This document shows, piece after piece, positions 1-4,529 of a stretch of 8,660 bases of DNA. Numbering within the stretch: position 1 is the stretch's first letter; each line of letters begins with the position of its first letter. A program made the translations under genes and the position numbers. The DNA is from Candidatus Bipolaricaulota bacterium. Lineage in GTDB: Bacteria; Bipolaricaulota; Bipolaricaulia; RBG-16-55-9. The notes under the pieces were generated by a model. The model was not told where the DNA came from, did no database searches, and saw only the letters and a list, made by a program, of their open reading frames with translations. Where the stretch lies: positions 1-8,660 of the forward strand of contig WFPR01000163.1 of the NCBI GenBank assembly GCA_015487455.1, in the 5' to 3' direction.

Positions 1-342
1 GAGTGGGACGCGCTCAGCGTTGAGGGGTTCATGGCCCGCCTCCCCGAGCGGGACGCCCACTATCTGCAGCTCTCCCGAGACGCAAAGGCCCAAGGGCGAA
101 CGCTGCGTTACGTCGTCGAGGTCGCGGGGGGCCGGGCCCGGGCGCGCTTGGAAGCGCTGCCGCTTGATGATGAGCTGGTGCGCCCCGGCGTGGCCGACAG
201 CGTCGTCGCGTTCTACACGGAGCGCTACGGCGAGGCGCCCCTGATCGTCCGCGGCCGGGGCTCGGGGCCGGAGCTGACGGCCTCCGGCGTGCTCGGCGAC
301 GTCTTGGCCGTCGCCCTTCAGCTCAGAAGCCCAGCCCCTTGA
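1..342 (+). CDS. Homoserine dehydrogenase, C-terminal part (5' truncated by window edge)
   Basis: Frame 1 is open from the first base and gives 113 residues to a TGA at 340-342, so the N-terminal NAD(P)-binding domain lies outside the window. The visible part matches the end of the homoserine dehydrogenase catalytic domain: a SVEGFMARLPERD segment (residues 6-18), then LRYV (35-38), then the conserved closing block AFYTERY (70-76), PLIVRGRGSG (80-89), ELTASGVLGDVL (91-102). In this family the block is usually FYTxRY...PLVIxGxGAGxxVTAxGVxxDxL. The enzyme reduces aspartate semialdehyde to homoserine in the cytoplasm, on the way to threonine and methionine. The protein ends just after this block, with no C-terminal ACT domain, as in ThrA/MetL-type bifunctional or short Hom6-like enzymes. 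Whether an aspartokinase domain precedes it cannot be seen, so no symbol is given. The glycine block reads GRGSG rather than the usual GxGAG. The 3' end overlaps the convergent gene by 20 bp. Confidence 0.85.
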   Translation, partial: EWDALSVEGFMARLPERDAHYLQLSRDAKAQGRTLRYVVEVAGGRARARLEALPLDDELVRPGVADSVVAFYTERYGEAPLIVRGRGSGPELTASGVLGDVLAVALQLRSPAP

Positions 343-1273
343 AGCTCGCGCTGATGTCGAGCTCGCCCCTTTGAAAGCCCTCGGGGGTGAGCCAGACCGT
401 GCCCATGACGTCGAAGCGATCGAGGGTGGCGCTCAGCACGAGCTGCTCCTGCTGCAGCTGAAACCCCGGCCCGACGCTCGTCGTGCTGTCGACGCGCACC
501 TCGCCCAGCGAGCCGCTCAGGGCCAGCTCCGCCCCCGCGAAGCCCGTCCCGTCGAAGGTCGTGGAGGCCGAGACGTCCACGGCGTCGAGGGTCGTCGCCA
601 CGACGATCGACTCGCGGTCGAAGCCCGCCGCGGTGTAGACCGTCGTGCGCGTGATGGTGTAGGCGCCCACCCGGGCCGTCATCGTCCAGCTCTCCTGGGC
701 GAGGCCCTGGGCGGTCAGCACCGTGGTGCGCGCGACGGAGAGCCCCTGGACGCTCAAGCCCACCGTGAGCACCTTCTGCGTGAAGCCCTCGGGCGTGAGG
801 GTCGTGCGGCCGCTCAGCGACACCCCCTCGGCCGTCCGGGCGCTGGCGCCCAGGGTCGCGCTCGTGAAGCCCTCGGGCGTGAAGGCCAGCGTCGCCGAGA
901 GCGCGAAGGGGTCGAGCGTCCGGCTGAGCGTCAGCTTCCCGGACGCGAAGCCCTCCGGCCCGAAGGTCGCTTGGCTCGTGATCTCCGTGCCCTGGACGCT
1001 CGCCTTGGCCTTGAGGGTGGCGCCGGAGAAGCCCGCGAGCGTGAAGGCCGCCGTGACGACCACGCGGGCGTCGCTCACAGCCGTCGACGCCACGGCCGTG
1101 AGCGACACGTCGCTCACGGCCACCCCCTCGGGGCCGAAGGGCACGCTCAAGGAGAGCGTGAGATCCACGGCCTGCCCCCAGGCGGGCTGCTCCACGCCCA
1201 CAGCCACGCCCGCGCCCGCGACGGCGCCCAAGACGACCAGCCAAGCCGTCAACGCACCCAGCGGCGACTTCAT
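323..1273 (-). CDS. Exported protein made of about ten 27-residue beta repeats, function unknown
   Basis: The gene encodes 316 residues. I start it at ATG 1273 because GGGGAGG (1289-1283) sits 9 nt upstream; the in-frame TTG at 1282 would abut that ribosome site. Residues 1-35 are a signal peptide: a basic start, a hydrophobic core (about 8-27) and a likely cut after WGQA (32-35). The rest (36-316) is almost wholly repeats of about 27 residues. Each has an alternating-hydrophobic strand ending in Leu/Val plus a small residue, a short turn with Gly, a second strand rich in Thr/Ser, then a turn such as TPEGF, GPEGF, TAQGL or TAAGF. There are no cysteines, few lysines and little predicted helix. 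This suggests a beta-solenoid or up-and-down beta barrel or sheet in the envelope or outside the cell. The protein ends in Phe, as many outer-membrane barrels do, but the last strand fits that signal only loosely. I do not recognise a named family. It is transcribed alone, convergent with the homoserine dehydrogenase gene. Confidence 0.85.
   Translation of the reverse strand: MKSPLGALTAWLVVLGAVAGAGVAVGVEQPAWGQAVDLTLSLSVPFGPEGVAVSDVSLTAVASTAVSDARVVVTAAFTLAGFSGATLKAKASVQGTEITSQATFGPEGFASGKLTLSRTLDPFALSATLAFTPEGFTSATLGASARTAEGVSLSGRTTLTPEGFTQKVLTVGLSVQGLSVARTTVLTAQGLAQESWTMTARVGAYTITRTTVYTAAGFDRESIVVATTLDAVDVSASTTFDGTGFAGAELALSGSLGEVRVDSTTSVGPGFQLQQEQLVLSATLDRFDVMGTVWLTPEGFQRGELDISASFKGLGF
326..1168 (-). 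repeat. Degenerate ~81-bp tandem repeats encoding 27-residue beta units
   Basis: About ten in-frame units cover residues 36-316 of the exported protein. They are aligned by the turn (T/G)PEGF or a variant, which recurs every 26-31 residues (for example TFGPEGF, AFTPEGF, TLTPEGF, VLTAQGL, VYTAAGF, WLTPEGF). Most units have drifted at the DNA level, but a 19-nt stretch is identical at 780-798 and 864-882, pointing to duplication or conversion between units. Unit length is roughly constant, so expansion by whole units is the likely origin. Confidence 0.75.
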
Positions 1274-1282
1274 GTCAACCAA

Positions 1283-1289
1283 CCTCCCC
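1283..1289 (-). promoter_or_regulatory. Ribosome binding site of the beta-repeat gene
   Basis: Read on the minus strand this is GGGGAGG, followed by 9 nt and ATG 1273. It decides the start: the in-frame TTG at 1282-1280 touches the site and could not use it. Confidence 0.6.
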
Positions 1290-1317
1290 TTTTTGTCTTT
1301 AAAAATCGCCCGGCTTC

Positions 1318-1323
1318 ACTATA
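1318..1323 (-). promoter_or_regulatory. Weak candidate -10 element for the beta-repeat gene
   Basis: The minus strand reads TATAGT (5 of 6 to TATAAT), placing a start near 1311 and a leader of about 38 nt that includes an A/T-rich patch (1290-1307) and the ribosome site. No convincing -35 lies 16-18 bp upstream (GTACGG or TACGGG), so this is tentative. Confidence 0.25.
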
Positions 1324-1410
1324 GCGCGCCGCCGCTCCCCCCGTACGTGCCCTCGATCACCGTTCGGCCGGGGGCCGCCATGGCTACCATCCAGCTCCGC
1401 CGCCCGCTTG

Positions 1411-1422
1411 CGCTTGCAAGCG
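1411..1422. promoter_or_regulatory. 12-bp perfect palindrome upstream of aminotransferase promoter
   Basis: CGCTTGCAAGCG is a perfect palindrome ending 5 bp before the -35 hexamer at 1428. GCTTGC occurs twice in tandem (1406-1411, 1412-1417) before the GCAAGC arm, so the half-site is repeated. The position suits a regulator acting on the aminotransferase promoter, or on the divergent spacer as a whole. No regulator can be named. Confidence 0.35.
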
Positions 1423-1427
1423 TTGCG

Positions 1428-1456
1428 TTGACACCCGGACCGACCGCCACTAGAAT
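1428..1456 (+). promoter_or_regulatory. Near-consensus sigma-70 promoter of the aminotransferase gene
   Basis: TTGACA (1428-1433) is a perfect -35. After a 17-bp spacer comes TAGAAT (1451-1456), 5 of 6 to the -10 consensus. Transcription should start near 1463, giving a leader of about 50 nt. The in-frame ATG at 1455 lies inside the -10 box and so cannot be the start of translation. Confidence 0.75.
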
Positions 1457-1501
1457 GGGCCAACCCTCAGGAGGGCAAGGAGCGCGAGGCAAGGCGCACG
1501 T

Positions 1502-1508
1502 GGAGGAG
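1502..1508 (+). promoter_or_regulatory. Ribosome binding site deciding the aminotransferase start
   Basis: GGAGG (1502-1506, within GGAGGAG) lies 5 nt before ATG 1512, a workable spacing. It is too close to ATG 1509 and downstream of GTG 1500. A second purine stretch, AGGAGGGCAAGGAG (1469-1482), lies in the leader but has no start codon at a suitable distance. Confidence 0.55.
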
Positions 1509-1511
1509 ATG

Positions 1512-2681
1512 ATGCCGGCCTTGGCCGAACGCGTGAGGCGGCTGGCCCCCTCGGCCACGATGGTCGTGATGAAGAAGGCCCGGGAGCTCCGGGCTCAAGG
1601 GCGGGACCTGGTGGACTTCGGGATCGGCGAGCCGGACTTCCCGACGCCGGAGCACGTCAAGCGGGCCGCCGAGCGGGCCATCCAACAAGACTTCACCAAG
1701 TACACCCCGGCGGGCGGGATCCCGGAGCTCAAGGAGGCCGTCGCCCACTACTACGAGCGCGAGTACGGCGCCCGCTTCGACCCCGACCGCGAGATCATCA
1801 TCACCTGCGGCTCCAAGCACGCGCTCTACGAGCTCGCGCTGGCGCTCCTCGAGCCGGGCGACGAGGTGATCGTGCCGACGCCCTACTGGGTGACCTACCC
1901 GGCCCAGATCCAGCTGGCGGGCGCCCGCCTGATCCCGCTGGAGACGCGCGAGGAGGCGGGCTTCTCCTTGACGGCCGAGGAGCTGGAGGCGGCGCTCACC
2001 CCGCGCACCAAGGCCGTGATCTTAAACTTCCCGAACAACCCGTCGGGGGCGACGATCGCCCCGGAGGCGCTCCGGCGCATCGTCGAGCTGGCCCGCGCCC
2101 GCGACGTCTTCGTGATCTCCGACGAGTGCTACGATCAATTCGTCTACGAGGGGCCCCCGCTCTCGGCCTCGACGTTCGGCAAGGAGAACGTCGTCGTGAC
2201 CGGGTCGTGCTCCAAGACGTACGCGATGACGGGGTGGCGGATCGGCTGGGCCTGCGGCCCACCCGACGTCATCCAGGCGATGGAGAAGATCCAGAGCCAG
2301 TCGACGTCCAACCCGACGTCGGTCGCGCAGAAGGCCGCCATCGCGGCGCTCACGGGCGACCAGGGCTGCGTCCGCGCGATGACGGCCGAGTACAGGAGGC
2401 GCCGGGACCTGCTCGTCCAGGGGCTGAACGAGCTGCCCGGGGTCCGCTGCCAGCGCCCCAAGGGGGCGTTCTACGCCTTCCCCAACGTGACCGGCCTGCT
2501 GAACGACAGTGACGACATCAGGAGCTGCACGGAGCTGGCGGCGTTCCTGGTCGAGCGGGCGGGCGTGGTGACGGTGCCCGGCGCGGCCTTCGGCCGCGAG
2601 GGCCACCTGCGCTTCTCCTATGCCACCTCCACGGAGCGCATCGAGGAGGGGCTGGAGCGCCTGCGCCGGTTGCTCGCTTGA
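1512..2681 (+). CDS. aspC: Class I (I-gamma) aspartate aminotransferase, PLP-dependent
   Basis: This 389-residue cytoplasmic enzyme belongs to the fold type I aminotransferases and matches the usual length of the Thermus-type aspartate aminotransferases. Visible motifs, numbered from ATG 1512: LAPSAT (11-16), FGIGEPDFPTP (36-46), CGSKHALYE (99-107), the PYW cofactor-stacking site (124-126), NFPNNPSG with Asn176 (172-179), SDECY with Asp204 and Tyr207, SCSKTYAMTGWRIGW with Schiff-base Lys235 and phosphate-binding Arg243, and LRFSY with Arg367 for the substrate alpha-carboxylate. Thr16 and Lys102 match positions I recall as recognising the acidic side chain in Thermus AspAT, so aspartate/glutamate to 2-oxoacid transfer is the best call. 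Some members of this subgroup also transaminate prephenate. GTG 1500 and ATG 1509 are possible starts; 1512 has the best ribosome spacing and puts PSAT in the same register as the Thermus enzyme. The gene has its own promoter and ends 11 bp before the next promoter, with no visible terminator between. Confidence 0.93.
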   Translation: MPALAERVRRLAPSATMVVMKKARELRAQGRDLVDFGIGEPDFPTPEHVKRAAERAIQQDFTKYTPAGGIPELKEAVAHYYEREYGARFDPDREIIITCGSKHALYELALALLEPGDEVIVPTPYWVTYPAQIQLAGARLIPLETREEAGFSLTAEELEAALTPRTKAVILNFPNNPSGATIAPEALRRIVELARARDVFVISDECYDQFVYEGPPLSASTFGKENVVVTGSCSKTYAMTGWRIGWACGPPDVIQAMEKIQSQSTSNPTSVAQKAAIAALTGDQGCVRAMTAEYRRRRDLLVQGLNELPGVRCQRPKGAFYAFPNVTGLLNDSDDIRSCTELAAFLVERAGVVTVPGAAFGREGHLRFSYATSTERIEEGLERLRRLLA

Positions 2682-2692
2682 GCCATCCCCGC

Positions 2693-2721
2693 TTGACAAA
2701 GGCCTCGACTTGGGGTACGAT
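2693..2721 (+). promoter_or_regulatory. Near-consensus sigma-70 promoter of the TetR-transporter operon
   Basis: A perfect TTGACA (2693-2698), a 17-bp spacer and TACGAT (2716-2721; 4 of 6, keeping the key TA...T positions) place the start near 2728. It begins 11 bp after the aminotransferase stop. No hairpin plus U-run separates the two, so read-through from upstream is also likely. Confidence 0.7.
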
Positions 2722-2725
2722 GGCC

Positions 2726-2760
2726 GTCGACTCGTTTCGACTGATGGGTCGAATTCCGAC
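2726..2760. promoter_or_regulatory. Clustered inverted repeats, likely TetR operator
   Basis: TTCGAC (2736-2741), 6 bp, GTCGAA (2748-2753) is a perfect 6+6 inverted repeat. GTCGA (2726-2730), 6 bp, TCGAC (2737-2741) forms a second, overlapping one, and GTCG (2748-2751) pairs with CGAC (2757-2760). Half-sites start at 2726, 2737 and 2748, that is every 11 bp, so they face the same side of the helix. They cover the predicted transcription start and the first ~30 transcribed bases, right in front of a TetR gene, the usual place for an autorepression operator. TCGAC also occurs in the promoter spacer (2705-2709). That the adjacent TetR protein binds here is inference. Confidence 0.55.
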
Positions 2761-2761
2761 A

Positions 2762-3457
2762 ATGGAGTCGAAGACGGGGCGGGGGGGCGTGGCGGCTCGG
2801 CGGCAGCGGGAGCGGGAGGCCCGCAGGCGGAGCATTTTGGAGGCCGCGCTGCGCGTCTTCGCCCGCGAGGGGTTGCGGCCGGCGACGATGGACGCCATCG
2901 CCGCCGAGGCCGAGCTGGGCAAGGGGACCGTGTACTACTACTTCCCCTCCAAGGAGGCGCTGCTCGAGGAGCTCATCGCCAGCCTCGCCGAGGAGTACTT
3001 CCGCGGCCTGCTGGAGGGCGCCCAGGGGAAGCGCACGCCGCTCGCGATCGCCCAAGGGATCGTCGAAGCGCTCGTCGAGCACTACAAGCGCGAGCCGGAG
3101 CCCTTCCGCGTCCTCCACATGGTCCTCGGCGAGCCGGAGCCCCGCCCGCAGAAGGCCCTGCGGGCGTTCGTGGAGGCCCACCTCCGCTGGCTCCGGGACC
3201 TCGAGGCGGCCGTCGCGGACGTGCTGAGAGCCCACGGCCTCCCCGTCGACCCCTTCATCTACCTCGTCGGGACGTACTCCCACGGGGTTCTGTTCGAGGC
3301 GGTGGCGGGCCGCCATCCCGATCGCCTGCTGGAGGAGGCCCTCGCCGCCTTTCGGGCGTTCCTGGGGCCTGCGGGACCGGCGGGGGACGCGCGTGTGCCC
3401 CGGGCTAAGGCTGAGATGGGCGAACTTGAGGCCAAAAAGGAGGGAGAACCCCGATGA
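2762..3457 (+). CDS. TetR-family transcriptional repressor
   Basis: The 231-residue protein (from ATG 2762) has the TetR layout. A basic N-terminal arm (11-23) leads to helix 1 (RSILEAALRVFAREG, 23-37) and the helix-turn-helix ATMDAIAAEAELGKGTVYYYF (about 41-61), then PSKEALLEEL (62-71). Residues 75-205 form the helical ligand/dimer domain, which as usual has no recognisable ligand signature. The last ~30 residues are charged and probably disordered. The start is uncertain: ATG 2744 and GTG 2789 are also in frame, none has a clear ribosome site, and ATG 2720 lies inside the -10 box. The stop overlaps the next start as ATGA (3454-3457), so the two are probably translationally coupled. Position at the head of an operon with an RND transporter suggests a local repressor of that operon, released by the transported compound or a related one (inference). 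DNA-binding half is certain; ligand unknown. Confidence 0.92.
   Translation: MESKTGRGGVAARRQREREARRRSILEAALRVFAREGLRPATMDAIAAEAELGKGTVYYYFPSKEALLEELIASLAEEYFRGLLEGAQGKRTPLAIAQGIVEALVEHYKREPEPFRVLHMVLGEPEPRPQKALRAFVEAHLRWLRDLEAAVADVLRAHGLPVDPFIYLVGTYSHGVLFEAVAGRHPDRLLEEALAAFRAFLGPAGPAGDARVPRAKAEMGELEAKKEGEPR
3438..3446 (+). promoter_or_regulatory. Strong ribosome binding site of the 328-aa exported protein gene
   Basis: AGGAGGGAG, with its AGGAGG core at 3438-3443, lies 10 nt before ATG 3454, inside the end of the TetR gene. It supports both the start choice and translation at higher levels than TetR, which lacks such a site. Confidence 0.6.
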
Positions 3458-4440
3458 AGCTGTACAACCTGTGCCGTTTTCGGCTCGTCGCGCTGTTGGC
3501 GCTGCTGGGATTGGGGTGGCCCGCCCTCGGCGGAACCGGGCTGCCGCTCGACTCGATCGTCGTGCGGTACCCGGCGGGCTTCACCAAGGTGATCGCCTGG
3601 GACGTGGCGCCCTTCCTCACCGATCCGGCCCTGCAGGAGGGCGTGATCGGCCCGCTCCTGGGGATGAACCACCCGCTGGCCGGGCCGGTGCGCACCCTTC
3701 AGCTCTTCCAGATCCCGCCGGAGGACGTCGAGTTCGTCGCCCACGGCGAGGGCCCCGACGTCGCGAGCTTCACGCTCATCCAGGGGCCGAGCTTTCGGCA
3801 GACGTTCGGGGCGCTCCAGGGCCTGAGGGCGGCCGTCGGGGCGCCGGGCTCGCCCTTCACCCGCTGGGCGATGGAGCGGGTGGAGGGCCTGCCCGTGGTC
3901 TTCGTGGGCGGGCAGTTCGGCCCGGTCGCGATCGAGTGGGCCTACATCCCGCTCGCCCAGGCCCTCTGGGTCGGGACTGAAGTCGCCTTCCTCCCGGGGC
4001 AGCCCGACGTCGATCGCCTCCGAGCCACCACGGAGCGGGTCGTCCGGCGCGTCCTCGGGAGGCCCGACGTGGGCTACTTCGACGAGCTGCACGTGGCGGT
4101 GCAGCTGAAGGACGGCCAGCTCGCCTTCGTGCGGAGGAGCCTGAGCGAGGAGCGCCCCCTCGAGCCCGGCGAGCAGGCCATGGGCTTCCGGCTGCAGCTG
4201 GCCCTCCCGCCCGCGGACCCCTCGGGCGTCCGGGGGCGGTTCGTCCTGCGCTTCGACTCCGTCGACGCGGCCCGTCGGGCCGTCGAGCGCCTCGAGCAGG
4301 GGACGAGCCCGTATTTGGGCCAGGCGCTCTATCGGGCTCAGCTCGTGGACGTCCAGAGGAGCGGGCGCGTGGTCACGGCGGACGTCACGACGGATCTGCG
4401 CGGCCTGGTCGGCCTGCTCCAGCTCGTCCTGCCGTTCTGA
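3454..4440 (+). CDS. Exported protein of unknown function, partner of the RND transporter
   Basis: The 328-residue product begins with a clear signal peptide (basic MKLYNLCRFR, hydrophobic 11-21, probable cut near ALG 24-26). The Cys at residue 7 is before the core and is not a lipobox. I recognise no family. The mature part looks mixed alpha/beta. Around 95-215 it has a beta segment with SFTLIQGPSF, a helix, VEGLPVVFVGGQFGPVAIEWAYIPL and ALWVGTE, then a helix with RLRATTERVVRRVLG. The C-terminal part (about 250-328) has RFVLRFDSVDAARRAVERLEQG followed by strands LVDVQRSGRVVTADVTTDL, a beta-helix-beta pattern that may echo the first half. There is no further membrane segment, so it should sit outside the cytoplasmic membrane. 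It is coupled to TetR by a 4-bp overlap and precedes the RND gene by 62-89 bp. A role as substrate-binding, adaptor or chaperone partner of the pump is suggested by context only. Confidence 0.85.
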   Translation: MKLYNLCRFRLVALLALLGLGWPALGGTGLPLDSIVVRYPAGFTKVIAWDVAPFLTDPALQEGVIGPLLGMNHPLAGPVRTLQLFQIPPEDVEFVAHGEGPDVASFTLIQGPSFRQTFGALQGLRAAVGAPGSPFTRWAMERVEGLPVVFVGGQFGPVAIEWAYIPLAQALWVGTEVAFLPGQPDVDRLRATTERVVRRVLGRPDVGYFDELHVAVQLKDGQLAFVRRSLSEERPLEPGEQAMGFRLQLALPPADPSGVRGRFVLRFDSVDAARRAVERLEQGTSPYLGQALYRAQLVDVQRSGRVVTADVTTDLRGLVGLLQLVLPF

Positions 4441-4466
4441 CGCTCCAACGCGCCCTGACACCCCGA

Positions 4467-4488
4467 CGCGTCTGACGCGTCAGACGCG
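4467..4488. promoter_or_regulatory. Perfect 22-bp palindrome in the gap before the RND gene
   Basis: The arm CGCGTCTGACG (4467-4477) is followed directly by its exact reverse complement (4478-4488). In RNA it could form a 9-bp stem with a CGCG loop. It is followed by a G-rich stretch, not a T-run, so it does not look like an intrinsic terminator. It lies 27 bp after the stop of the 328-aa gene, 14 bp before the alternative GTG 4503 and 41 bp before ATG 4530. It could be a second operator or an mRNA processing or stability hairpin that sets transporter levels apart from the upstream genes. The half-site differs from the GTCGA sites at 2726-2760. Confidence 0.6.
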
Positions 4489-4529
4489 GGCGGGCGGGAC
4501 GGGTGGGGCGCAAAGCAAAAAAGAGCGCC

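Noticed and set aside
318..1244. Long minus-strand open frame (308 codons) overlapping the beta-repeat gene
   Set aside because: It is an Arg/Gly/His-rich shadow frame with no signal peptide or repeat pattern. The other minus frame has a ribosome site, a signal peptide and a clear 27-residue period.
371..1324. Plus-strand open frame opposite the beta-repeat gene
   Set aside because: Arg/His/Gly-rich composition, no domain and no ribosome site; it mirrors the third-base bias of the real minus-strand gene.
723..1511. Upstream extension of the aminotransferase frame
   Set aside because: It crosses the promoter (1428-1456) and the divergent gene, and has Ser/Pro/Thr-rich shadow composition. The family starts about 13 residues before PSAT, as ATG 1512 gives.
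2022..2762. Minus-strand frame opposite the aminotransferase
   Set aside because: Composition typical of antisense GC-rich DNA; the plus strand encodes all catalytic motifs of a known enzyme.
3259..4461. 400-codon minus-strand frame opposite TetR and the 328-aa gene
   Set aside because: It spans two plus-strand genes and has no motif; the plus-strand frames have ribosome sites, a helix-turn-helix and a signal peptide.
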